64,000 nt of DNA from Cryptomeria japonica (lineage: Eukaryota; Streptophyta; Pinopsida; Cupressales; Cupressaceae). Below, piece after piece: positions 1 to 11,533 of this stretch (its first letter is position 1; each line of letters starts with the position of its first letter). Where the stretch lies: the NCBI RefSeq assembly GCF_030272615.1, contig NC_081412.1, positions 98,829,796 through 98,893,795 of the forward strand, in the 5' to 3' direction. Below the pieces are notes generated by a model. It saw nothing but the letters and a program-made list of their open reading frames with translations, made no database searches and was not told the DNA's origin. The translations under genes were made by a program, and so were the position numbers.

Positions 1-2
1 AT

Positions 3-690
3 ACAGGAAATTTTGCCACACCTATTGATAAACTTGGACAACTTGTTTCTGATGCCGGAGAGAAGATGAAGTCATTAGAGGATGCAGCCTATGTCAATGT
101 GGAGAAAAACTACAAGAAGAAGAGGATAGAGCACTTGATTTCTGAAATTTATAAAGGTAAAGTGACTCTTACTATTAATAAGGATTGTTTGAAGGAAGCA
201 CTGGAAAATGAATGTAAAATCCTCTCTACTGTTTCAACATTTTCCTTATTTTGTGTTGATTTGAAGAAGAAAAGAGAAGAAGTTGACCATTAACTCGAGG
301 TTGTAAGTGAGTCATTTAAGCTTCCTAATGACTCTTCTATTCAAGCTTCTTAATGACTCTTCTATTAATTTTGGAAGATCACATGTAGAACTTCAGCACA
401 AGCTGAAAGTATATGAGCAAGAAGAGGTGAAGAGAGTCAGATCCTTGTAGGAACTTAAAATATAGCTTATACTGAAGGTCGAAGTCTTATAGAGAGAATA
501 CAAGGAATGTGAAGCCATTCTTTCCACACTGGAAATGAGCATTGTTGATGCTACGGGGGAGCTAGCTGGACAAATCAAGACTCATGTGGATATCGCAGGC
601 ATAATTTTAGAGACATGGCATAATGACTTTAAAATTTTGAAGTCTCATTTTAGTGATGTTTTTTTCCAGAATTCCTGTGTAAAGACTTTA
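3..690 (+). pseudogene. Coiled-coil-like extra ORF of a copia element (decayed)
   Basis: The frame is open from the window edge to the stop at about 291. It continues after that stop in closely related frames to about 690, interrupted by several stops. The visible peptide is rich in Lys, Glu and Leu (for example MKSLEDAAYVNVEKNY and LKEALENECKIL), which suggests a helical or coiled-coil protein. It is not gag, RT, RNase H or integrase. It sits directly upstream of a polypurine tract and a 3' LTR, the position of the env-like or extra ORF in some plant copia lineages such as Sireviruses. That placement is the main argument for its identity and no named family is recognised. The 5' end lies outside the window. 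Confidence 0.45.
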
Positions 691-930
691 TGACTCTTAT
701 ATCTATATACATGCTCTGATGCAAATTTTGATATCACATGTAATTTTCTTTCATTTAGTATTGTTGTCAAAGAGGGAGTAAGAGTTGAGTCAAAATTTTG
801 TATGTAACAGTATGAGTATTGTATTTATTTTGCTATGGCATACAACTGCTAAGGGGGAGTATATGTCATGTAGTCAATTTTTGTTTTGCACACTTAGTTG
901 ACAAAAAATTTCATAGTGTTGCCATCAATG

Positions 931-944
931 CCAAAGGGGGAGAT
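931..944 (+). promoter_or_regulatory. Polypurine tract of the first copia element
   Basis: CCAAAGGGGGAGAT immediately precedes an LTR starting TGTTGG. This is the usual plus-strand primer arrangement of plant copia elements and shows that the LTR at 945 is a 3' LTR. Confidence 0.8.
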
Positions 945-2153
945 TGTTGGCATTTGGCTGAACCAGTATATAATTGGTTAGTAAATGTGATGAAGAGATT
1001 GCAATTCATGTTTGATGACTAAGTTTTGTGTTGTCATTGATGGCAACAATGTTTTTGTAGTCATCTAAGTCTTAGTAGCCAACCGGTAAGGGTTAACCGG
1101 TACAAAAGACAATTTTACAGAGAATCGGTAATTAGGGTCTCAACCGGTAAACTGACACAGATTTGTATTCCGACAACCGGTACAGGAGATTCATGAAGAG
1201 TTGGATGATGCAGTTTTACAACAATGATGGTGATAGGTATTTGGAGCTATGTTCTCAACTGCATTGGCAGATTCAACTGGATGAGCAAGATTTGATGTAC
1301 AAAATAGACAAACTAGTAGAACACTTAGCCGATAGTGATTTAGTCACTTAAATCGGTAACACAACACAAGTTTTAATTTATTATGTTGGTGGCCGACATA
1401 TTGTAAAGCGTATGATGTAAGTTTGTCTAGATTCATTGAACCTAGGAAATTGTTCCAAGGTTGTAGCCGACTAAATGTAAATGTTTATAAAAAGTGTGAT
1501 GAGGTATAAAGTTGGCATGTGTGTGAAGAGAAAATTCATGAGCGAATATTGTGAATGTGATCGTGCAGTGTTTAGAGAAGTTTTGTAATGAAGTGTTGTT
1601 GATGATTTAAGGATCGGAAGTGGATCTTATCAGACACAGAAGGTGTTACTTGAAGATCTTATCGCTGTTGTTTTCCTAACAGTTTGCAGCAGCAAAATCC
1701 CCTAACTGGGTATGTCCTAACAAGCCTTAATCTATAAATCCCCTAATAGGGTAGCTCTGAATCAAAGTCTCAAATCCTCTTGCGAGGTTGATCCTAACAA
1801 GTCATTGCTCCTAACAAGGCTTATCATTCAAATCCATTAAGCTCGTGACTCTTAACCAGGTCTACTCCTAACAAGGCATGGTTTTTAGACCTTAACTAGT
1901 CAAGATTTATATTCTACAGATAGTGAATCTTGTGGGTACCAACTCCCACCGCGGTTTTTCCCTTTTGGGTTCCACGTATAATTTCTTGTGTTATGTGGAA
2001 TTTGTTTTATCAGGCATTTGCTTATGTGGTGATATTTCTTATATGCTTGATAAGTTTCAAGTTGTTAAAGTTGGTGATCAAATTTATATTGTTTTTGCTT
2101 GCATTGATTCACCCCCCCCTCCCCCCCCCCCTCAATGCCTTATAAGTTCATCA
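945..2153 (+). repeat. Copia 3' LTR (family 1, copy 1)
   Basis: Starts TGTTGGCATT after a polypurine tract and ends near TTCATCA. It aligns along most of its length with the LTR at 17715-19185: shared start, shared TTGTCATTGATGGCAAC, shared GGTTTTTC-TGGGTT block and shared TGATTCACCC near the end. The upstream part has several ACCGGT motifs (1080-1190). The middle part (1690-1890) has repeated TCCTAACAAG units. A C-rich run (2111-2132) lies near the end. No intact tRNA-Met primer site follows it. Confidence 0.75.
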
Positions 2154-3090
2154 TGGAAGGTTAAATGGTTGACTAGATGACTTGGAGTATTTGCATTTAT
2201 GTCTTGTGATTTGTGTCAACACGATGATGGGTGTCAAGGTGTTTTAAGTATTTTTAATATCTTGAAACCTAAATCCTTTAACACGATTCAAATTCAAAAC
2301 TCTTAAACAAATTAGAAGAAATGAAAGGTAAAGTAATGAACACCAATGCACAATAAAACATTAGATTTACATGGAAAACCCAAAAAGGGAAAAACCATGG
2401 TGAGAGTTAACTCACAATATATGAAAAAGATTCTAATTCATTTTAAAGCTCGCTACCTAAGGAATCACACTGCTCCTTGAAGGAATTGTTCGACAAGATA
2501 CAAGGACATGCTGAGAAGATTCACTATATCAATGCACGATACAACAAAATTTGGCTTATAGTGAACAAGCCTTCAACTCACAACCTATAGTAATCTCCTT
2601 AGAATGCAATTGCTCTTGATTTGTTGCCTAAAGAAACTATTAAGTAATTTAGCTCCAAAACTTCCACCACACATTTACTACTTCATGATTCACATCTCAC
2701 ACAAATAAGCACCATTGCAACTACTTTTATATTATATATATATCCTCCATAAGCAAAGAAAACATCCAGTTAGATCAGCTACAATACAAAATGAGTACTG
2801 ATCCTAACAAGTCAACCTCAAAAACATATTGCAAGGATAGCAGTGCAAGATATGAGATAGATTGGACCTAAAAAAATTATTGTACATTTCCATGTAGCTC
2901 CAAACATCAAACATATAGGCACACATCTTCCCAAGTTAGAAATAAGGTAACATGTAGATGAAATGTGTAGCATTTTACCAGTCGGCCCAAAAACACACCA
3001 TCTAAAAGAACTAACATAATGTGGTTCACATTGAGAGATAGAAGGGCCTAACAAAAACTCGATGCAACTTCTAATATTGGTGTAGACCCC
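2154..3090. other. Non-coding; degenerate repeat pieces
   Basis: The first 100 bases resemble 30310-30430 (shared AACACGATGATG/AACATGATGATG followed by TGTCAAGGTGTTTT-like sequence), so this is dispersed repeat DNA. Around 2360-2400 the reverse strand carries the GGTTTTTCCC...GGGTTTTCC signature seen in copia LTRs, suggesting a reverse-oriented LTR fragment to about 3060. No coding potential was seen. Confidence 0.4.
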
Positions 3091-4699
3091 TATGTAAGGG
3101 GAAAAGTGAGATTAATTATGGAAACCCTAATCCCACTCTCATACATACTTATGGAATACGAAAGAGTCTAGGGAGGTAACGCACTTCAACTACTTCTTAT
3201 GGGAAAGAGAGAGTCGTGGATTACCTCTTAGGGTTTCTATTCCTTTGTTGTAAATGAGAGAGGAATGATACAAAATGCAATTTAACCTAAAGTGCAAGTA
3301 AGAAAACACACCCTAATCTCGAAATGCAGAACAAAAAAAACTGATAAACTGCTGAAAAAGTACAGATTAGGAGGCAAAATCAGAGGTGCAACTGTGTCTG
3401 AAATCTGAGCCAAAATGATCGGGACTAGGGTGCCACGCCACTGTCTTGATTCTGCAAGTCTGAAGCTGCACCTGAGAGACTGGATTCTAGACTCTACAAC
3501 CTACTACACTATCAAATCCTATTGAAAATAGGTAGGACCAGGTGCCATGCCGCTGTCCTAGGGGTTTTTTATGAGTTATGCACCTCGAGACAGTCTCTAT
3601 GCGCTTTGTCACTCCTGAAACTTCTAGCGACTCTTAGATTTGAACCTGTACCTGTAGCTGAAAAAGAGGGTTTTGGGTGGCTATATGGGGTTTTGCCTTA
3701 GTCAAACCCCTATTTTGGTGATTTCGACTACAACAAATAGTCAATAATGTACTGAAAATGTGTGTGTGCAAGATCCTAAAATGAAAGCAAACAATCTAGA
3801 GCAACCTTAAAGAGTAAACCCTAATTGCCTATAATTGACAAAGTAAATGCTCTAAATCCATGATGCAAAATGATCTAAAGCATGAATATGAATAAAAATG
3901 AAGCTTATACAAAGACATGAAAACAACATGAAAGCATACCCAACCCCCAAGGGAGAGGTACAAGCCAATCTTCAGTCGATGATCTCTTATTGCTTATCTC
4001 TATCTTCAAAAGCCCCCAATTTATGAAATGATGCTTGATGAATGTTTGGTGGATGAATGTTGAATGTTGTTGAAGACTTCAAAGATCTACTCTTTCGCTA
4101 CAAAGAAGACTCTTTATGCTCCAAAAAATTGCTCTTAGATTCTTAGAAGAAGACCCCTTCAAATGAAGAAAGAGAGCTCTTAAGTATGAAACCCTAGATC
4201 TTAATTTCATCTTTAGGTCAACCTAGGATTTGAATTTCCTGCCAATCTTTTGGGGTTAAGCATTATTATATCATAGGATTATGCTCCCAAAATTTTGGGA
4301 AAAAAGTCGAGGACCATGTGCACTTTCAACATGGTCTGACCAACTTTTCACCAAATTTTCGGGGCCATTAGGTATGATGATATTAGAGAGAATCCCAAAG
4401 TTACAGTTGATTTCAAGATGTTTTGATATGCGAAATCGGGCCTTAAAGATCGAAATAAGACATAATTAGGGTTTATGATTATATGATTTATTGAAGGGAT
4501 GAAAAGGGGCGCGCTTAGGGTAAAGGACCCAACTTTATACCATGCGAAGAGGTGAAATATGAATTAGATTAGATTAAATTAATTAATTAAATGCTTAAAA
4601 GAGATTGGAAATGCAAGATGCAAAACATACTAAGCTGAGTGCTAAACTAAGTGTGAAATTGTACCACCCTAGCAAGGGTGTACAATTTATGACACTACA
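3091..4699 (-). repeat. 3' LTR of Gypsy-1
   Basis: On the minus strand the LTR starts TGTAGTGTCATAAATTG at 4699, directly after a purine-rich tract. It ends at 3091, where the terminal CA of the partner LTR is mutated to TA. It is collinear with 14158-15528 over about 1.3 kb. It holds a GC-rich box around 3420-3560 and a hairpin at 4311-4337 (stem GACCATGT/ACATGGTC). The 5' flank cannot be tested for a target duplication because the other LTR is truncated. Confidence 0.85.
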
Positions 4700-4717
4700 T
4701 TTAGCCCCCACTTTAGC
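4700..4717 (-). promoter_or_regulatory. Polypurine tract of Gypsy-1
   Basis: The minus strand reads GCTAAAGTGGGGGCTAAA and is followed at once by the LTR start TGTAGTG. This fixes the 3' LTR boundary and the orientation of the element. Confidence 0.7.
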
Positions 4718-5299
4718 GGTCATATGACACTATGTGCATATGCAAGCTAAAGTATAGAAAAATTAAACATCATTTGAAAAAAGGATATATCCATAAGTTG
4801 TCGGATGAAGCCCCCAATGGTATCTACAGTACACAGTTAGGATCTGCACCCTACAAAACCACATTGTAGATCACAAAATCACCTAATGTTTACTAAGGAA
4901 GGTGATGAAATTCGCGGGTAGCTATATGCCCCTATTTCGGCTTGCTTATTAGTGAGGTGAAACAGGGTACCATGTTTACCACAATGAATTGGAATGAAAA
5001 CCTTGATGAACATGTTCAGAAAAAAGGCTTGGTTGTACATCTAAACACTTTATGGAACCGATGCAGAGCAAGAGAGCAAATTCACGATTCCAACAACATC
5101 GACGGTGTGAAAATCGAAGCTCTCTAGCTCAAGATATGATAGATTGAATAAAAAGTGCATAAATTAGGGTTAATAACTTAAAATCACAAAAATAAAAAAG
5201 TACATACCTCATAAATATGAAAGTGACAACTTCATTTGTCACTTTTTAACTTTTTGGCGCTATTCACTGCAGAGGAGCCCACTTATTTGCCATCATGCC
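4718..5299. other. Spacer between 3' LTR and antisense PMD gene
   Basis: Non-coding in both directions apart from short chance ORFs. If the antisense gene is transcribed, its promoter and 5' leader should lie here, but no convincing TATA box was seen. Confidence 0.4.
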
Positions 5300-5375
5300 T
5301 CAACACTGACCCGAGTGACCTACGTGGATGGAGATCGTGCATCGGTCCGTACTCGTCGACTGACCCTTGGATAAG

Positions 5376-5712
5376 GTGAGTTGACTTGTCATGGACTTGT
5401 CTTTGACTTTTTATGTTTGCATTTAATTTGATGTTTGAATGATGTCATCACCAAGATCATGTTCGTGCCCCCTATTCGGGCACCATGGTCTCATAAGGCG
5501 CCATGGTCCTCCATGGGCACCTTGGTCCCACGAGGGCACCTTGGTCCTCCTAGGGCGCCCTGGTCCCAGGGGGTGTCCTGGTCCCTATTTGGGGCAGCCA
5601 AAGGGTGCATGGGATCAGGCATCAAACTGATAGAATAGATTTATGATGTATTTATTGTTGGATGATTACAATTGATGATGCATTACTGATGATTTGATGT
5701 TTCAATTTGCAG
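5376..5712 (+). other. Possible intron 1 of the PMD gene
   Basis: Donor AAG|GTGAGT at 5376 and acceptor TTTGCAG| at 5712 are good plant splice signals, and the open PMD frame starts right after the acceptor. The exon before the donor is not recognisable as protein, so the intron is tentative. It contains a six-unit minisatellite. Confidence 0.4.
5477..5590 (+). repeat. 19-bp minisatellite, six units
   Basis: Six consecutive units of exactly 19 bases with consensus GGGCACCTTGGTCCTCCTA. The unit resembles the GC-rich box (GGCGCC next to GGTCC/GGACC) found in the LTRs of several elements in this window. Confidence 0.85.
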
Positions 5713-7254
5713 ATTCTTCCATACATTCGTGAGCACACTGCCAGTCACACCTGTCAGAGCCTTTGAGGTCAGATTTCAAGGCTTACCCTCGAGGAGAGAG
5801 AGTTGTTGCATGTTGTAGGCTTATGGTATGTAATGAATATGCCCACCATCAAGTTTCATTCTGTGATGTTGATGGCGTTGATGGAGAGGTGGGATGCAGA
5901 TACCTCGACATTCCTCCTACCTGTGGGGGATATGACGATTACCCTTAAGGATGTATACCGTATTTTGTGCCTTCTCATCAAAGGAGAGACTATCAGATAT
6001 AAAGTTGATTGCTCCTCTACTGAGTTCAGGAGGGAGCAGGTCAACTGCATAGGGAGATTGATTCCTGATGAGATGAGGGGCCGCATCATGGTCATTTGGC
6101 TCCTACACACTATCGACAAGGTTCCACTGGTGAGGCATCTCATGATCTCTATCATTGCATTAGTTGTGTACCCTAATGGGCGCGACGCCCACATGCATGG
6201 AGGTCTCATCGACATGATCAGGGCCATGGAGAGACATCGAAGAGTATACTCTTGCAGTTGGAGCATGCTTGCACATCTCTATCACGACCTTGAAGAGTAT
6301 GTGTTTGGACAGGGGTGCAGTTTGATGACCTACACATTACCACAAGTGTGGATATTTGAGCATATTATATGCACTAGGCCTATTGGAGTCCCTACAGACT
6401 TAGTTCCAAAGCAACCTAGGGTATTTGCTTATCCACTTACCCGTGAGTGGTGGTTCAAGGATCTACTGCACTAGAGATTGAGTCTGGATATATTGACAAT
6501 GGGTATGATCATATGGAGACCCTACCTCAGGATGTATATGTGGGGAGGGGTACATAGGTAGTTATTTTGCATGTAGAGGAACTGTATACTGAAGGGATGA
6601 TATAGTCACATAGTTTGGGTTTGAGCAGTGTTTTCCTATTGACGTGCTTGTCTACATTTGACACTTCATGCATGACTCCTAGGCTGAGAGCTATTATGAG
6701 GCTGACGAGCGATGAGATTGACATTGCAGATTCAAATGGATCAAATCGAGATGTCACGACGGATTATAGAGATGATGTGGGCGCGCACCGATGATATAGC
6801 TCATGGTGGGGGAGGACATACCCTGGAGCCATCTTTCCAGTAGACTATCCTAGAGGGAATTCCAGACCATGGAGATAGACGGGCAACGAGGAGGGACCCG
6901 ATACATCTGAGGAGGCCACAAATGATCAGGCTAGCGATGATGATCCAAATACAGGAGAGGGAGATCATGATGGAGATGATGAGGAGGATGGAGGAGAGGA
7001 GGAAGAGGATGAGGACGAGGAGGACGAGGAGGATGAGTCAAATGCAATTCCTCATCACTCTTGGGACGATATCATAGCACTAGATCCATCGAGCCTTCCA
7101 TCGCAGGAGGAGAAGGACCCTATAAGGGGTCCTAATTCTAGTCCCCACCAGCCCATGGCTACCGTGTAGAGACAATACAAGCACAGAGATCCTAGTGGGT
7201 CCCAGTCTCAGGCAGTTCCTTTCCACGACCTTTATTGGCGAGAGGGAGATCCAG

Positions 7255-7352
7255 GTAAGGTGTTTTATGATTGTCAAATTTATGCATCTTATTTACTTAG
7301 ATTTGATGAAATAGAATGTTACTGATAAAAACTTCTCTCTTTCTCTCTGTAG
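7255..7352 (+). other. Intron 2 of the PMD gene
   Basis: The donor is CAG|GTAAGG, and the acceptor is TTCTCTCTTTCTCTCTGTAG preceded by a long pyrimidine tract. Removing these 98 bases joins two in-frame coding stretches. The signals are textbook plant U2-type. Confidence 0.75.
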
Positions 7353-7752
7353 CTAGCATCCAGGAATGGTGCTCTCTTATCCAACATACAATGACAAACC
7401 TCATCATGTCTGCACACATCCCCAGTTCCTTGAGGATAGCACATAGATCACAGGGAAGGGCAAGATGACATGAGGACCTTTTTACCCCCATTCAGATGGA
7501 GATGAAGGTCTAGAAAGATACAGATAGATCTTTGCGAGAGAGATTACAGTAGACAAAGCATGGTCTAGCAGCGTCTCAGATAGAGGCAACCACATACCAC
7601 GAGATTATGATGGAGAGGGATCACAGGAGCTCCTCGTGGAGTCACTCATGTTTCATATCGCGATACACACCCATGGGCCCACCCCCACAACCAGATCAGG
7701 AGGGGACATCTAGTCACCATCCTCCATCTACTAGTCCTAGGGATAGGAGATG

Positions 7753-8386
7753 ACTTTGCTTTATTATGAGACATTTTGTTGATGTATATGTCACTCATGG
7801 ATATGTATGTGTTTATGCCCATGTTATATCTCAAACATATTATTTTAATACTTAAACAATGTATGCATTGCTTAGATTAAAAGTAACTCATTTGGTGATG
7901 AACATGTATGTCTAATTTAATTTCCATGTGATCGATTTCTCAATGCTTCATGATTAAATTGATACTTGTGTGATTTAATTATATAACTAAGTATTTAGTT
8001 AAATGCTTCTTTGATGATGTAAAAGAGAAATGTGTTAAGTTTAAGAACTACATGACTAATGTGATTTGATTAACTCTAATTAAACACAACATGATATAAT
8101 CCCACTTAACACATAAGAATTGTATAACATGCTAGCACATATAAAATGTAAATCTATGACAATTTACATAAATGAATCCAAGACAAACAATAAAGTAAAG
8201 AAACATGCTTGTCAAGAATAAAGTAACGTAGACTAAACAATACAATATCATTTAATACCACATAATTTAATGAAGATATGCTAACAAATTATCCAATTTT
8301 GAAGAAAGAGAAGGTACAAAGAAGAGAGAAGACAAACTGGAAAGAGAAAAGGAGGGAGAGAAAGAAAGAGATAGAGGCTAAGTATA
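7753..8386. other. AT-rich spacer between convergent PMD and pol ends
   Basis: Contains no coding sequence that I can support. It lies between the 3' end of the + strand PMD gene and the 3' end of the minus-strand pol and probably serves as the 3' UTR of both. The last 100 bases are purine-rich on the + strand. Confidence 0.5.
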
Positions 8387-9430
8387 GTATCAACAGTATC
8401 GACGAAGGCGCATAGAATTTATAGGTTCCTTGAGAGGCGTACCTTCCACATCTGCTATTTTGTAAGCACCCGATCCATAGACTTTGATAACAATGTATGG
8501 TCCAAGCCAATTAGGACTAAATTTTCCTTTCTCCTCAGGTAAAGCATTCACGTTATGATGATTTTCATAAAGCACTAGATCACCTACTGAGAAGGAACGT
8601 GAAATGACTTTATCATTATAGCTCTGTTGTAAAGTTTTATGGTATGCTTGAATATGCTCGAGAGTGTTTATATGTCATTCATCGAGCATCTCAAGTTGTT
8701 GAAGTCTTTGTTCTCTATAGGAATCATCGTCCATTACACCCCTAAGAGAAACTCTTAAAGAAGGAATTTCTAATTCCAAAGGCATAATGGCATCAGCGCC
8801 ATAAACAAGATTATAAGGGGTACAACCCGTAGCAACACATACACTCGTCTGATAGGCCTAGAGAGTGTAGGTTAAATGAGTATGCCAATCTTTTTCATGC
8901 TTGTTTACAGTATTTCAAAGTATCCGTTCAATTATCCTATTAGAATATTCGGCTTGACTGTTTGATTGAGGATAGTAGGGTGTAGAAAATTCATGTTGAA
9001 TTTGATATTTCTTGAGGAACCTCTTCAAATCCTTATTTTTAAATGGGGTTCCATTATCTGAAACTAAGGTAGAAGGTATTCCAAATCGAGAAATAGTTTT
9101 TCTAAGATGAATTGACAAATTACCTCAGCGGTAGTAGATCGAAGGGGAACTGCTTCCACCCACTTCGTAAAGTAATCAGCTGCAGTTATGATGAAAGTAT
9201 ATCCTTGGGATGAGGGAGGAGATATTTTACCAATGAGATCCAAATCCCATGTAGAAAAGGGCCAATATGCTACTTGAGATCAAAGCTCTTGGGTGGGAGC
9301 ATGGATCAAATTACTATGTTGTTGACATTGATGACATTTCTTAACAAACGCAAAGGAATCCTTTTCCATGGTTTGCCAATAGTATCCCATTTGAAGCAAT
9401 CTTTAAACTAAGGATCTGCCCCCAAAATGC
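8387..9430 (-). pseudogene. Gypsy-1 integrase
   Basis: In order on the minus strand: a zinc-finger remnant with KKCHQCQQHS (about 9325-9350); a catalytic-core part with YFTKWVEAVPLR (about 9140-9190); the second Asp in VSDNGTPFKNKDLKRFL and the Glu in SNSQAEYSNRII (8915-9118); and a C-terminal part with NWLGPYIVIKVYGSGAYKIA (8390-8575). The frame is broken between core and C terminus. Integrase joins the element cDNA to host DNA. There is no chromodomain, as expected for the Tat group. The call rests on the ordered motifs. Confidence 0.85.
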
Positions 9431-9760
9431 CCCCTGCAAGTGCCTGAGTGTGCTTCCTCAAAAGCAATGGGGATTTCAGCTTTGTTAAGGCATCGAAGGA
9501 GAAGACCATTATAACCCCTTCTATAAAGAACATTAGAAAGGATAATGTATCTAGCAGCCAACATGCGAATCCTAGCCCTAGTATTTTTTTTGAAGAGTTG
9601 AGAAAGGTACCATCACTCAAATATATCATGATATGTGAGTACCATTTGTTAGAATCTATAATGCAATAATATGTCACATCACTAGGATTATCAGCAATAG
9701 TTGGGGTAGTGAGGTTGTGAATAGTGAATTTAAGATCTACCAAGGGATCCTCTAAAGATA
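9431..9760 (-). pseudogene. Linker between archaeal-type RNase H and integrase
   Basis: Partly open minus-strand sequence that continues the pol reading frame past the second RNase H. It has no recognised domain. Residues such as WYSHIMIYLSDGTF are compatible with a pol linker. Confidence 0.45.
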
Positions 9761-10250
9761 CAAGAGAGGCTACACATGCCATCACATCAGCATATTGATT
9801 ATCTTTTCGAGGAACAGGCTCCATGGTGTAAGAATCGAACTTTTGCAACAAAGATATAGCTAAATCTCTATATTGCGATAGTTTATCTTTCTTAGCTTGA
9901 TCAACTCGTGTTACTTGTCTTATGATTAGTTGCGAGTCTCCATAGATATGTAGATGTTTTATATTTAATGCTAAGGCTGCATTAATTCCATCTATAAGAG
10001 CCTCATATTCAACAATGTTGTTGGTACATAAAAAATTGAGACGATATGATAAGTGAATAGGCTTCTTTTTAGGAGAAATTAAGACTACCCCTGCCCCTAA
10101 TCTTGTACAACACCTAGAGCCATAGAAATATAATTCTCAAACCTCATCAATCTCAATAGAGAAAATGCATTCATCAGGAAAAGACTTCGGGTTAGGTATG
10201 GAGAAGGGTGAGGGAGCCTCAACTAAGTGATCGATCAATGCTTGACCCTT
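9761..10250 (-). pseudogene. Gypsy-1 archaeal-type RNase H (aRNH)
   Basis: The minus strand encodes VEYEALIDGINAALALNIKH, then LHIYGDSQLIIRQV, then PRKDNQYADVMACVASL. This is the conserved core of the second RNase H domain that marks Tat-lineage Ty3/gypsy elements: E in the helix, D in the YGDSQ strand and D in NQYADV. It lies between the ordinary RNase H and integrase. The domain probably helps degrade the RNA template. Stops and frame changes are present upstream. Confidence 0.8.
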
Positions 10251-10778
10251 TATTGCCTATTGCAAGACAAACTTAAGGTCAAACTCAGTCAACATTATAA
10301 CCCAATTAGCCAAGCATCCTAAAAGATCATATTTAGAGAAAAGATGCTTGAGAGGATCAAATTTAATGATAACATGGATTTCAACATTCAAAAGGTAATG
10401 CCTTAACTTTTGGGTTGAAAAGACCAAAGCAAGGCACTGCCTTTCTATCACAGAATATCGGACCTCGTAATCAAGTAGAGTACGACTTATATAATAAAGT
10501 GGACATTCTCCACCATCCTTATCACGTTGTGCCAATAAAGTTGTAAGAGCATGAAGAGAAGCAATTGTGTATATAAAAAAGGGTTTAGAAGGGTCAATGG
10601 GTTGAAGAACAAGAGGATTGGCCAAATAAGTTTTTAGGTCTTCAAATGCTTGATGACAATCCTCATTCCACTGAAAGGTGATATTATTTTTAAGCAATTG
10701 AGTGGAAGGAAAGGTACAATTCACAAGATGAGATACAAACCTATGAATAGCTTGAATATTTCCTTGCAAACTTTTGAG
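10251..10778 (-). pseudogene. Gypsy-1 RNase H
   Basis: An open frame of about 170 residues holds the RT connection (FQWNEDCHQAFEDLKTYL) and RNase H (LYYISRTLLDYEVRYSVIER, then FSTQKLRHYLL). The usual first catalytic Asp of the strand (DAS) is replaced: the sequence reads FIYTIASLHA, so the enzyme would probably be inactive. It follows the RT directly. Confidence 0.8.
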
Positions 10779-11533
10779 TTAGGAGACATTTCTAGCAGGT
10801 GGCATGTTAACAATGGCATCTATCTTTTTCGTATCCACCTCTATTCCACGATGTGAAACTATGAATCCTAACAGTTTTCCACTATCCACACCAAAAACAC
10901 ATTTGTGAGGATTCAAGCACATGTTATACTTACAAATTCTCTCAAAGACCTGACGAAGGATCTTAACATGATCTGTACGAAGGACGGATTTAGCTACGAT
11001 GTCATCAATGTAATCTTCTAAGGTCTTATGCATATAGTCATAGAAGATGAGAGTCATAGCAGGTTGATAGGTTGCGGGCCTGCGTTTTTCAATCCAAAAG
11101 GCATCATAACCTAACAAAACGTACCCCAAGGGGTGGTGAAAGTAATTTTGTATTGATCTTGAGGATTAATGAAGATTTGATGATATCCAAATAAATCATC
11201 CATGAAGGATAATAAGGCATGACCTGCTACATAATCCACTATCATATCAATATTCCGGAGAGGGAAATCATATTTTAAAGAGGCTTTGTTTAGATCATGA
11301 AAGCCTGTACACATCCTAATCTTATTATCAGACTTAGACACAACCACAATGTTTGAAATCCATGGGGAATAATTGATAGGACAAATGAATCCAACATCCA
11401 ACAATTTTTCAATCTCAGCTTTAACAAGTAATGCCACTTTAGGGTGAATCTTTCGGATCTTTTGCTTCACATATTTAGTATCAAGAATTAGGACAATGTT
11501 ATGAGTGACAATCTTAGGATCTATCTCAGGCAT
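10779..11533 (-). pseudogene. Gypsy-1 reverse transcriptase
   Basis: Two overlapping minus-strand frames cover the RT. The first (11111-11533) carries the fingers and palm start (CTGFHDLNKASLKYDFPLRN, then FTTPWGTFC). The second (10779-11129) carries the catalytic YIDDIVAKS and NPHKCVFGVDSGKLLGFIVS. The shift falls around 11111-11129. The catalytic double Asp is kept. Confidence 0.88.

Larger units (their letters stand above)
5300..7752 (+). pseudogene. Plant mobile domain (PMD/MAIN-like) gene, antisense extra ORF of Gypsy-1
   Basis: The product resembles the plant mobile domain of MAIN/MAIL1-type proteins: MPTIKFHSVMLMALMERWDA, then STFLLPVGDMTITLKDVYRI, then a long helical region. The main exon runs 5713-7254. 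After the domain it becomes very acidic (Glu/Asp run 6955-7040). A GT-AG intron (7255-7352) joins REGDP to ASIQEWCSLI in frame, and the last exon ends in a Pro/Ser-rich tail with TGA at 7750-7752. Stops at 5764 (TGA where CGA would fit), 6472 and in the last exon, plus a frameshift after 6474, make it a pseudogene. It runs opposite to pol, between integrase and the 3' LTR. Steinbauerova and co-workers described such extra ORFs, including PMD types, in plant Tat elements. An upstream exon ending at 5375 is only suggested. The domain call is from recognition, not a search. Confidence 0.75.

Noticed and set aside
5435-5638. Overlapping + strand ORFs
   Set aside because: They arise from translating the 19-bp minisatellite.
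5856-6266. Minus-strand ORF of 136 codons
   Set aside because: Shadow of the PMD frame on the + strand; the PMD frame has recognisable motifs and splice signals.
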